43,377 nucleotides of DNA from Desulfotignum sp. (GTDB lineage Bacteria > Desulfobacterota > Desulfobacteria > Desulfobacterales > Desulfobacteraceae): NCBI GenBank assembly GCA_018399285.1, contig JAGYOW010000026.1, positions 1-43,377 on the forward strand, written 5' to 3'. Every line of letters starts with the position of its first letter. Position 1 is the first letter of the stretch. The position numbers were made by a program, and so were the translations under genes. The notes beneath the pieces were generated by a model. It was given only the letters and a program-made list of their open reading frames with translations. It was not told the DNA's origin and made no database searches. Shown piece by piece: positions 26,875 through 35,840 of the stretch.

Positions 26875-26977
26875 AATAAGACCGGCCAAAGCAATTGAAT
26901 TCCAGGAATTGCCTGTCAAATGCTTTTTTGAATTTTTAAGATAATTGATAAACCGTGTTTAAAACCATGCGGTTTTT

Positions 26978-27030
26978 CAGGTTCCACTGTTGTGGATGAA
27001 AAGGGAACCCGGTGCAAATCCGGCGCGGTG
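26978..27030 (+). promoter_or_regulatory. Orphan 5' half of a cobalamin riboswitch
   Basis: CAGGTTCC at 26979 and GATGAAAAGGGAACCC ending at 27010, then GGTGCAAATCCGG, match the P2/P3 blocks of cobalamin riboswitches on the plus strand. After ~27030 the expected CCCCGCAACTGTAA block, the kissing-loop part and the closing AGACCTGCC are all missing. No plus-strand gene follows; the next gene, a Fic-type protein, points the other way. It looks like a remnant cut by a rearrangement. Confidence 0.65.
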
Positions 27031-27068
27031 GAAGGATATCCGGAAGATGAAAGCATTTGGTAACTGCG

Positions 27069-27758
27069 CTATTCTTTCATGATTTTTATGACCCTTTCAT
27101 CTAAGCAGGAGCGTAGAAAGGTATTCATTGGTTTTTGATTACCTGTTTGATAAAAATCGAGCATCAATTGATTAAACTCCAATTGTCTTTTCGCAGGAAG
27201 ATTGATCGCAGGGTATCCGCAACTCAACAAGAGTCCATTCATGATAAAACGCCCCATACGCTTATTGACATCATAAAAAAATTGGCATCTTGCCATGGTA
27301 AGAAAAAAATGGATCGCACGATCGTAAATATCGGGCATGCTGTGTGAGTCATCCACCATTTTTTCAAACAAATCCGGTAGCGAATCCGCCTGGGGGGGCA
27401 TATAGTCTGTCCCTGCTATGGTAACCCCGCCAGATCTAAATTTTCCCCAATCCAATGCCTCGTCCTTACCCGCGATGCGATGGAGTGCACAGACTTTTTC
27501 ACAGGTGATTTCAAACTGATTTTTATCAATCCACCCAAATAACGTGCGCCATGTATCGGCTTGGTTCAATGCTATTTGCTGGTCAGATAATTTATGTCCT
27601 CCAACGGTAATGCCATCAAGTAATGTCTGGATTTCCGGAAAGGTTAAATGAATCCCTTCCAAATTAACTGCGTCACATACAAACTCAGTTAGTTGGCGCT
27701 TCGCAAGCATTATTGCTTTTGCTTTATTTGGTTTCATGTCCCATTTCGTTTCATTCAT
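27069..27758 (-). CDS. Fic-family protein with altered active-site motif
   Basis: 229 residues from the ATG at 27758; a longer reading adds 64 residues without Fic similarity. The Fic core motif HxFx(D/E)GN(G/K)RxxGR appears at 159-170 as QFFYDVNKRMGR: Asn, Lys-Arg and Gly-Arg are kept, but the catalytic His is Gln and the Gly is Val. An N-terminal NLEGIHLT segment (32-39) resembles the inhibitory-helix region. Fic proteins usually transfer AMP to target proteins; this one may be inactive or use another chemistry. The gene is visibly richer in A+T than its neighbours and is flanked by a riboswitch remnant, which suggests acquisition. Confidence 0.75.
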   Translation of the reverse strand: MNETKWDMKPNKAKAIMLAKRQLTEFVCDAVNLEGIHLTFPEIQTLLDGITVGGHKLSDQQIALNQADTWRTLFGWIDKNQFEITCEKVCALHRIAGKDEALDWGKFRSGGVTIAGTDYMPPQADSLPDLFEKMVDDSHSMPDIYDRAIHFFLTMARCQFFYDVNKRMGRFIMNGLLLSCGYPAINLPAKRQLEFNQLMLDFYQTGNQKPMNTFLRSCLDERVIKIMKE

Positions 27759-28059
27759 TTCACACACCGACGTAATTATGGAGTATAGGTTTCGAACGGC
27801 TGAGGTCAGCCGCGATATCCGGATGCAACCGGATTGTTCCCGCCCAGCATAGGCAGCTGCCTCGCCTCGTAGGGGCTGCTGACCCGGGCTGTTCCCGCCG
27901 CATTGCTGCGGAAGTAATGAAGTATACAATTTTTTTCTGAATAACTCCACCTGATAAATGAAAACCTGAAGATGAGGCCCTCAGGGTCGGTGGTCACGAT
28001 GGAAGTAAAGCTGTTTTTCTCTGAGCAGCGCAACCGAAGCAGCTGAAGTTCCGTTTTTT
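27759..28059 (-). other. 301-base stretch without a supported gene
   Basis: Between the Fic-type gene and the RND pump. Several short inverted repeats (for example around AGGTCAGCCGCGATATCC and GGGCTGCTGACCCGGG) are visible near 27800-27900. An open frame from a GTG at 28066 overlaps the RND stop but has no recognisable content. I see no promoter I would defend. Confidence 0.5.
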
Positions 28060-31000
28060 TTAACACTCATTTGCAATATTTTTCGGCATGGATGCAGTCG
28101 GGTTTTCCCCCGGTTTTTTTTCCTCCCGGCGGTATATCAGCCCTGAGAAATCATCCAGCACCATGAACAGGGAGGGAACCAGGGCCAGGATGATGAGTGT
28201 GGAAAAGAGTACCCCGAAGCCAAGGGATATGGCCATGGGGATCATCATTCTGGCCTGAAAGGAAGTTTCCATGATCATGGGCATAAGACCGCCGAAGGTG
28301 GTCATCGTGGTCAGCAGGACAGGCCGGAATCGCTGAATGCCTGCGGCATGGATGGCCTCCAGGGGGGATGCCCCTTCCCGGGCCCGGCGGTTGGCAAAGT
28401 CGATAAGGACCAAGGAGTCGTTGACCACCACTCCGGACAGGGCCACGATCCCGAAGATGGAGTTGACGGACAGGGAATATCCCATGATAATATGGCCCAG
28501 CACCGCCCCGATGATGCCAAAGGGGATGCTGACCATGATGATCAGAGGCTGGGTATAGCTTTTGAACGGAACCGCCAGCAGGGTATAGATGCCGAAAAGA
28601 GCCAGAAGGGAGCCGGTGACCAGGGCGTTCAGGCTTTTCTGCATCTCGGCCTGGTGGCCTTCAAAGCTGTAGGTCATCCCCGGGTAGGTTCCGGCCAGGT
28701 CCGGCAGGACAGATGCGGCCAGTTCCCCCTTGATGTTCTCGGCCCGGGCAGGAGGATTGACATTGGCCGTGACGGTAATATTCCGGCGGCCATTGGTCCG
28801 TTCGATCGTGGTATAGGACCGTCCGGCGGTCATCTTGACGGCATCCCGCAGATAGACTTCCCCGGTATCGGACCGGAGGACCAGATTTTCCAGGGTGGTT
28901 TCGACCGTACGTTCGGATTCAGGCAGGCTGACCCGCACCGTGACCTCGTTCCGGCCCCGCTGCTGTTTAAGAGCCTGGATCCCCTGGAAAGCGTATCGCA
29001 GCTGCCGGGCCACGGACTCTGAGGTCAGGCCCATTCGTTCGCCCAGGGGCAGCAGCTGGATATCGAATTGCCGCTTGCCCCGGGCAGACCCGTCATCGAT
29101 ATCGTGGACAATGGCATACTGTGACAGAGACCCGGCCAGGTCTTCTCCGGCTTTTTCCAGAGTCTGGGTGTCGGCGTGGCTGAGCATTACGGTGAGATTC
29201 TTTCCGGATCCCGGGCCGCCCATGTTGGATTCGAACCGGATATTTTCCAGGCCGGCCATGGATCCCACCCGGCTGCGCCATAATTCAGTGATTTGTGAGG
29301 TGGACAGGGGACGCTTGTCTTCATCTGCCAGGAAGATTCTGACAGTGACCACATTCTGGGAGACATTGCTGAGCACCCCCTTGGACAGGAGGTCTTTGCC
29401 GTTTTCAGCCACCACCTCCCCGGCTGCGGCCACCAGGCGGTTTTCCACGGACTTGAGCCGGGATTCCGCAGACCCGTAAGGCAGTGTAGCGGAACAATAG
29501 GCAAAGTCGGACTCACTCCTGGGAAACATTTCCAGGCCCATCCGGCCTGAACTCACATACCCTCCCAGGGCCAGCATCATGGCAAAGCCAAAGGCAATAA
29601 CCCCGTACCGATAACTGATCATCAGGCGCAGCAAGGCCCCGTACCGGATCCGGACAAACTGTTCAAAAGCCTGGCTGAATTTCCCCTGCCACCGTTCCAG
29701 ATGGTTCAGGGGCCAGACGGCCCGGGTTCTGTTGCGGCGGCTCAGATGAGCAGGCAGGATGAAAAGGCTTTCGATGAGGGAGACCAGGAATACCGCGCCT
29801 ACCACCAGGGGAATGACCCTGAAGATCTTGCCCATGAACCCCGGCACGAACATCAGGGGCATGAAGGAAACCAGGTTGGTCAGGACGGAAAAGACGACGG
29901 GCAGGGCCACCTCCTTTGTCCCGGCCACAGCGGCCTGGAGAAAAGACAGGCCCCGGGACCGCCAGTGATAAATATTCTCTCCCACCACCACGGCATCGTC
30001 CACCACAATTCCCAGGGTCACAATAAAGGCAAACATGGAAATTACATTAATGGAAAAATTTCCTGCTGACAGAAAGAGGAAAGAGCCCAGAAATGAGATC
30101 GGTATGCCTAAACTTACCCAGAAGGCCAGCCGGGTTTCCAGAAAAACGGCCAGGAGGATAAAGACCAGAATCAGGCCCTGGAAGGCGTTTTTCATCAGGA
30201 GCTGGGCCCGTTGCTCAAACACGGAAGACCGGTCCTGGAGGATGGTCAGATGAAGTCCTTCGGGCAGGGTCTGGTTCAGCTCCGCTACCACGGTCTTGCC
30301 TGCGGTCGTCACCTGGGTGGGGGTCTGGTCCCCGACCCGGAAAATTTCGATCATCACGGCAGCATGCCCGTCAAACCGGGCCCAGGTGTTACTGTCCTCA
30401 AAGCCGTCTTTGATCTCTCCCACATCCTCCAGCAGGATCCGGGAACCGTCCGCTCCGGTGAACAGGGGCAATCCAGCATATTCCCGGGCATATTCCCGCC
30501 GGTCCTTGACCCGGACCAGGATATCCCCGCTCTCGGTTTTCAGGCTGCCTCCCCCCAGTTCCACCGACGCTTTGGCAATGGCCTGGGCAGCATCCTCCAG
30601 GGTCATGCCGTATCTCCGCAGGATATTCTGGGGGATCTCCACCTGGACCTCGTAATCCCGGACCCCGGTTAGGTCCACCTGGGTGATATGGCTGTTGCGC
30701 AGCAGGGTATCCCGGATACTGTCTGCCACCGACCTCAGGGTCAGTTCATCCACAGCACCGTGCAGGACCAGGGCGAGTACCCCCCGCTTGTGGCTTCCCA
30801 TAGAGACCAGGGGCTCTTCCGCTTCGTCCGGAAAGGTGGAGATGCTGTTGACCTCGCTTTTGATCTCCTGCCACAGTTTGACCACATCCTCCCCTTCCAT
30901 AAGTTCCACAGTTACCGAGGCACTGCCTTCCGATGCTGAGGCGGTCACTTTTTCGATTCCCTCGATATCTTCGATAGTCTCCTCCAGGGCCAGGACAATA

Positions 31001-31221
31001 CCGTTTTCCACCTCTTCCGGGCTGGCTCCGGGATAGGCCACTGTAATGGAAACACTGTCAACGGTGAAATCCGGGAAGACCTCCTTCTTGACGTTCCAGG
31101 CCGTGATCAGCCCGCCCACCAGGAAAACGAGCATGAGCAGATTGGCGATGACCGAGTTCCCCGCCATCCAGGCCATGGCACCCCGGGGTTGTGAGTCGCT
31201 GTGTTTCATGGGGATGTTCAT
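28060..31221 (-). CDS. RND efflux pump permease (AcrB/HAE-1 type)
   Basis: 1053 residues, full length. Inner-membrane proton-driven pump with 12 membrane helices and two large periplasmic loops. The N-terminal helix NSVIANLLMLVFLVGGLITA is followed by VFPDFTVDSVSITVAYPGASPEEVE. The proton-relay pair is in TM4, VTLGIVVDDAVVVGENIYHW. The second half repeats the pattern (GIVALSGVVVNDSLVLIDFANR). Substrate cannot be told. Its ATG overlaps the membrane-fusion gene stop by 4 bases. It is the last gene of a set with its own sigma/anti-sigma genes. Confidence 0.95.
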   Translation of the reverse strand: MNIPMKHSDSQPRGAMAWMAGNSVIANLLMLVFLVGGLITAWNVKKEVFPDFTVDSVSITVAYPGASPEEVENGIVLALEETIEDIEGIEKVTASASEGSASVTVELMEGEDVVKLWQEIKSEVNSISTFPDEAEEPLVSMGSHKRGVLALVLHGAVDELTLRSVADSIRDTLLRNSHITQVDLTGVRDYEVQVEIPQNILRRYGMTLEDAAQAIAKASVELGGGSLKTESGDILVRVKDRREYAREYAGLPLFTGADGSRILLEDVGEIKDGFEDSNTWARFDGHAAVMIEIFRVGDQTPTQVTTAGKTVVAELNQTLPEGLHLTILQDRSSVFEQRAQLLMKNAFQGLILVFILLAVFLETRLAFWVSLGIPISFLGSFLFLSAGNFSINVISMFAFIVTLGIVVDDAVVVGENIYHWRSRGLSFLQAAVAGTKEVALPVVFSVLTNLVSFMPLMFVPGFMGKIFRVIPLVVGAVFLVSLIESLFILPAHLSRRNRTRAVWPLNHLERWQGKFSQAFEQFVRIRYGALLRLMISYRYGVIAFGFAMMLALGGYVSSGRMGLEMFPRSESDFAYCSATLPYGSAESRLKSVENRLVAAAGEVVAENGKDLLSKGVLSNVSQNVVTVRIFLADEDKRPLSTSQITELWRSRVGSMAGLENIRFESNMGGPGSGKNLTVMLSHADTQTLEKAGEDLAGSLSQYAIVHDIDDGSARGKRQFDIQLLPLGERMGLTSESVARQLRYAFQGIQALKQQRGRNEVTVRVSLPESERTVETTLENLVLRSDTGEVYLRDAVKMTAGRSYTTIERTNGRRNITVTANVNPPARAENIKGELAASVLPDLAGTYPGMTYSFEGHQAEMQKSLNALVTGSLLALFGIYTLLAVPFKSYTQPLIIMVSIPFGIIGAVLGHIIMGYSLSVNSIFGIVALSGVVVNDSLVLIDFANRRAREGASPLEAIHAAGIQRFRPVLLTTMTTFGGLMPMIMETSFQARMMIPMAISLGFGVLFSTLIILALVPSLFMVLDDFSGLIYRREEKKPGENPTASMPKNIANEC

Positions 31222-32457
31222 TTCGGGTCTCCGTCGGGTTCAGGCCTTTTTTCAGGGGTCTCAGGTATTGCAGGTTGATCATTTCCGGTTTTCAGGGGCA
31301 TGCCCTGCACCGGGGCGGCCAGGCCCGAGGTGATCACCTGCTCTCCCGGGGACACCCCCGAGGCGATATAAACCGTTTCCCTGTCCTTCCAGGCCAGGGA
31401 AACCCTGCGGATATCCAGGGCATTGTCCTGGTTGATCCACAGGGTATCATTGTCCTGAAGGGCTGCTCTGGGCAGGGCCACCACCCCGGACAGGGCCCGC
31501 CCGGTAATGGTGACCCGGACGTAGTCATCCAGCATCAGGGCGCGGCCCCAGGGTGGACCGATGTGTCCAGGGGCGCTTTCACCGCCACGATCACTGTGGC
31601 CACACGTCCGGAATCATTCACCTTGCCGGCCACCTGAATCACCCGTCCCTCCCGGGATCCTGCACCGGTCTGGGAAAAGATGGTGACTGGGCATCCGCCG
31701 GGATACGCTCTGTCGATATAGGAAGTTTCGGTCCAGGGGCACCATGGCTCCTCCACCCAGAATTCGTCCGTCCCCACCAGGGGTCACCAGGCTTTCCTGG
31801 GTTCCCACATAAGCGCCTTCATTGGACGCCCGTCTTAATGATCATCATGGCGTTGAAAGGGGCAACGACAGTGGTTCTGTTCAGCTGAGCAGGGGCCTGG
31901 TCCAGGTCCGTTGGCCGAAGCTTTCACCTTGCCCGGGCCCGCCAGCTGGTTTGCGCAGGGCCAGATCGGTCTCGTCCACCCCGTCCGTTGAAACTTCTGT
32001 AAGCAGCCGCAGCTCTTCCTGAAAGTAATGGTCTGGCTGCCCTGTTCAATGGCCAGTGCAGCCGTGTCGTCAGTCAGGGCGGATCTGGCTTTCTGGACAC
32101 TGATCTTGTAATCGGCCGGATCCAGGCGCACCAGGATCTCCCCTTGTACCCAGGGCTGCCGGGCAGGAAATGCTCTGAAACTGCCTGGACCACGCCGGAG
32201 ACCTGTGCCTTGAGCGTCACCTCCCTGGCTTTCGCTGTCACTGTACCCATGGCCGTCACCCGGGTCCGGGGTATCGGCAGCGCTGCGGTCATGGTCTCCA
32301 CCATGGTGATCTTCCGCTGGGGCAGGTTTTTTTGAATGACCGGGCTGTGGCCTTAGTAGTGACCAGAGGCTCCGCCGACCAGTATCAGCAGCAGGGGCAA
32401 CAGCGCCCGGAACACTTTGCCGGAAAAAGTGAGTTCTCGTTGGATATTGTCAGGCAT
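31218..32457 (-). pseudogene. RND membrane-fusion protein (HlyD/AcrA type), frame-disrupted
   Basis: Starts MPDNIQRELTFSGKVFRALL, a basic N-terminus followed by a membrane anchor (LLPLLLILVGG). Pieces in changing frames include RVTAMGTVTAKAREVTLKAQVSG (the lipoyl-type hairpin start), SRVATVIVAVKAPLD-like barrel text, and a clean C-terminal part: YVRVTITGRALSGVVALPRAAL and ETVYIASGVSPGEQVITSGLA. It joins the pump to the outer-membrane factor in the periplasm. Indels fall throughout 31540-32350; from 31535 to the end the frame is intact. Confidence 0.8.
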
Positions 32458-32463
32458 GTCGGT

Positions 32464-33900
32464 TTACTCCGTGTGAGATATGAGGTTCCGGGTCCAGTCG
32501 CCGCCCAGGGTCCGGTAAAGGTTAATCCGGTTCTTGATCTGGGTGGCCTGTTCTTCCCACCAGTTGACGTTCCAGGCTCTGGGCACTGGTCCAGGCAGTG
32601 AGGTAGGACAGGTAGTTGTCCTGCCCGTTCATGCAATTGAATCCGGGCAGCCTTCACGGTCAGGCGGAGGCTCCCTGCCGCTCTGGTGAGCAGAAGGAGA
32701 TATTCGCCTGACGTTTTTCCGATATGAGGCTGTCCTCCACTTCCCTGCACAGCCTCGGCAACGGTCCGCATAGGCGGTCAGGACCTGGTCAGCTTCGGCC
32801 TGGGCTCATCCACCTCCGTTCTCCCGGCGCTCCCCTCACAAACAGGGGACCGGTGACTGCGGCGGCAAGTGGGTGGCAACCCAGTTGGAAAAGAGCAGAT
32901 CCAGGAACTGTTGAAACGGCGGCCTCTGCCGACAGGGTCAGGAGGGCAGGCGGTTCGCCCGCCGCGCTCACCTGCCAGTCCACCGCCTTGAGGCGAAGGC
33001 TGGCCGCCCGCACATCGACGGGTTAGCCAGAAGATCGGCCGGCAGCCCGGCTTTTGGGCAGAGGGATCAGTTTCCGGCAGAGTGGCCTGGGAAATGTAAG
33101 GTTGCCGGCCCCGGCCCGGCTCCAGCAGAACGGCCAGGGCATTGGGTGTTGTTGTTCCTCGGCCTGTTGCAGGGGTTTTGTTGGTGACAGCCCGCCTGGC
33201 CAGGGCCTCCGCCGCTGGGGGACACGGCCAGGGTATCGGCCTGGCTGCTGAGAAAACCGCAGTTCCTGGAGTTTGAGCATCTGCCGGTCTATCCGGATTC
33301 GATTTTCCAGGATCGCAATCTGCCGACGCAAAGACAACACCGCCACCCAGACGTGACCACATCCGCAGCCACAGTGACGGCCGCAGCCTCCAGGTCTTCC
33401 CGGGTGGCGTCGTATTCCAGGATTTTGTGAGGTAAGTGCAGTGCCTGAAGCCGTCCCCACAGGTCCAGTTCATATCCGGCAGAGAGGTTGGCGCTGAATG
33501 TCCCGGACTGGTCACTGGCACTTCCGGCAGCATCGGTCTCTTTTGTCTTTTCGCCGTTTTTTCCGCACCACCGCTGTAGTCCAGAGACGGCGAAAGACCT
33601 CGCTCCGGCCTTCCGGGCGGTAGTTTCTGCCTGCCGACCTTGGGCTGTAGTGCCACCTGATATCAAAGTTGCCGGATTGTGGCACGGCCCACCAGGGTGT
33701 TCAGTTCTTCGTTGCCAAAGTTTCGCCACCACTTTCCCGGCCCCGGGTCAGCTTTGGGGTGTACAGGGGCTGGTGAAAAGTTCGGCAGAGCTAGCGGGGT
33801 CCCGCCGGGTCTCTGGTTCAAACAGGCTGCATCCGGTGAAAAGCACGCTGGCCGCCATGGCAATGGCACAATAAGGATTTAAATGGTGAGAGTAATGCAT
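32464..33900 (-). pseudogene. Outer-membrane efflux lipoprotein (TolC/NodT type), frame-disrupted
   Basis: From ATG 33900 the reading gives a lipoprotein signal with lipobox LFTGC (MAASVLFTGCSLFEPETRRD). Recognisable pieces follow in mixed frames: PGKWWRNFGNEELNTLVGRA, GTFSANLSAGYELDLWGRLQA, EYDATREDLEAAAVTVAADV, and the end KNRINLYRTLGGDW. These are the signatures of NodT/OprM outer-membrane factors. More than ten indels are needed to join them. The stop at 32464 is 6 bases before the membrane-fusion start. Confidence 0.8.
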
Positions 33901-33999
33901 TCAATTGATTTTCCAGATTCACATAATTGTTTCTGCCACGTTTTTCATGGCTTGCTTCCCTTAACGGACAGGATGGCAAAAACCTGCGGAAAAAAAAAA

Positions 34000-34561
34000 A
34001 AAAGCGTTTTGTTTTTTAGAAAAATTCTGGGACAGGCCAGGCGCAGGGTTTTTCGGGCACGGACCAGAGGATTCCACTGCGCCTGGGACAGGTCCATGAC
34101 CTCGCAGATTTCTTTATAGGTCATCTTTTCGGTGCCGCAACAGCAGGGCGGTACGCTGGTTCACAGGCAGTTTTGCCACAGCGGCCTCCAATGCTTTCAG
34201 CAACGGCCCCTTCCAGCAGGTCCAGGGGGTGTCCGGTTCACAGGGCTCGGGCAGTCCGGTCATGGGTTCGTTTTTCTTTTGCGGTAAAATCAATACAGAG
34301 GCTCTTCATGATTTTCAAAAGATAGGTGCGCAGAGATGCCCAGGCCCGGTACCGTCCCGCAGCCTTGAAAGTGTTCTTTAAGAAAGTCTCCTGGGCGGCA
34401 TCTTCCGCTTCCTGGGGATGGTGAAGCATCCGAAGGCCAAACCCGTATACTGCGTCTCCAGTGGCGCTTTCCAGGATTTCGGCAAAGGCTTTTTTATTGC
34501 CCCGGGCCGTGAGCCCGCCAGCTCCTCATCATTGAGGCGGGAAAACTTAGGAAACCAACAT
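34000..34561 (-). pseudogene. ECF-type RNA polymerase sigma factor, frame-disrupted
   Basis: Pieces join to an ~180-residue sigma factor: FSRLNDEELAG, KKAFAEILESATGDAVYGFGLRM, HPQEAEDAAQETFLK (region 2), WASLRTYLLKIMKSLCIDF, then LPVNQRTALLLR and MTYKEICEVMDLSQAQ (region 4 helix-turn-helix). The ATG at 34561 and the 3' end near 34000, beside a 14-base A run, are approximate. It probably directs transcription of the RND set behind it. Confidence 0.7.
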
Positions 34562-34658
34562 TATCTATGGGATGTTTTTTTCTGCGTTGCCGCGGATATG
34601 CTCCTCTGACACGGCTGAAAAATTCAGCGCCCTTTTCGTTGCCGAGTTCCCCGCATGA

Positions 34659-35033
34659 TCAGGGGACATGAGATTCGAACAGTTCCTGCTTTTTCTGAAA
34701 CATCTGCGTCGAGACCTGCATGCATTCATGCATATGATCCGGTCCAGGGGCTCCGCCAGGTCAGGCAATCATGGGCTTCCATGTAGCGGTCTTGTCGGCC
34801 TCTGTCCAGGGAGTTCATCTCTTTCCGGAAATCGGCCATGATTTCGATAATCCGCTCTGATTCGGCTTCGGTCAGGTTCAACTCCCGGACAATGGTTGTC
34901 AGCTCCTCCCACCGGCGCTCATCTCGGGTCATGGCCCGATCAAACGCGCGAAAAGGGCCATGACCATAACCAAATCCGATGTTCAGGGCCACAGAAAAAA
35001 AAGATCAGGGTCCGTTTTGTAAACCAGTTTCAT
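34659..35033 (-). pseudogene. Spy/CpxP-like periplasmic metal-sensor protein, frame-disrupted
   Basis: Start MKLVYKT at 35033 followed, one frame over, by a hydrophobic signal stretch ending FLWALNIGFGYGHGP. The body is helical: RWEELTTIVRELNLTEAESERI, EIMADFRKEMNSLDR, and the end MHECMQVSTQMFQKKQELF with stop at 34659. This matches the all-helical Spy/CpxP/heavy-metal-resistance family, often encoded with ECF sigma factors and efflux pumps. Two or three indels break it. Confidence 0.65.
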
Positions 35034-35430
35034 GGCAAAGCCTCCCGCTGTCATACAGGATTTGGTGTAAGGGGTGGACGGGAGACCCCATCCAGACGGC
35101 AGCCGTGTGCGTGCCCATGACTGCCCGCAGACTAGGCTCGCTGTGGTGGCTCCGCAGACGGCGCCCGCCAGGCCAGTGGGTGAGGTGACGCCACCACTGG
35201 GCCAGGCGGGTCTGGTCAGGGCATGAAGGGCCTCGCCGGATCTGCCCGGAGAGTTTTCGGGGGTGCGGTCAGGCTTGGCTCGTCCAGATTCGGGCCAGTG
35301 CTCAGAGACTGTGCTTCTTTCTGCATGCCGGCACTGGTTAAGGTGCTCTTCCAATTCCTGAAGCCCTTCAATGGGAAGCTCCAGGTCCACCCAGGCATCC
35401 AGCCGTTTTAAAATATTATTGCATCTTCAT
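35030..35430 (-). pseudogene. Zinc-finger anti-sigma factor, frame-disrupted
   Basis: A GAGAGGAA ribosome site precedes ATG 35430. One frame over, RLDAWVDLELPIEGLQELEEHLNQC with a following Cys gives the HxxxC-type zf-HC2 domain of anti-sigma factors. The rest is scattered over frames and cannot be rebuilt with confidence; the probable stop overlaps the Spy-like start as ATGA. It would hold the sigma factor inactive until a signal arrives. Confidence 0.6.
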
Positions 35431-35840
35431 GGATTCCTCTCCGGCAGACAGCCACGCTGGAGATCGCCTGTGTTCTCAAAAATTCTCTGTTACTCTTTTA
35501 ACGGAACAACCTTCTTTTTTCCTGCGTATTTTCTTCTGCCGGAGCTTTCAGTTGTCTGTTACTTGATGACGTGATGAAACGATGCCGGACTTAAGGGTAT
35601 TGTTTACACTCCGAACTGAAGATGAAAGTCCATCTCCATCAAGGCCAACGCAAGTAACCATTCTGAACCATATGACTAGAAGACATGGACATTTGCCCCA
35701 GATCGCTATCGGGCTGGCCGTCACCAGTGGGAAGGTATCCTTGTTCGGTGTGATGAAACCGGGACCTCGAGTCCTGAAGGGGGTGAATTCCCGGGATGGC
35801 AGAAACCCCGGAATCCAGGAGTGACAGGATGCAGCAGACG
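35431..35840. other. 410-base stretch without a supported protein gene
   Basis: Upstream of the anti-sigma gene and behind the porin stop. The plus strand from ~35580 (GAACTGAAGATGAAAGTCC, then GGTATCCTTGTTCGGTGTG and a short frame opening MAETPESRSDRMQQ at 35796) looks like structured RNA and reminds me of group II intron leader text, but this is from memory and no reverse transcriptase follows. No promoter is clear. Confidence 0.3.

Noticed and set aside
27806..28066. Short minus-strand frame starting GTG behind the RND pump
   Set aside because: No recognisable content, weak start, no homology I can name; overlaps repeat-like inverted sequences.
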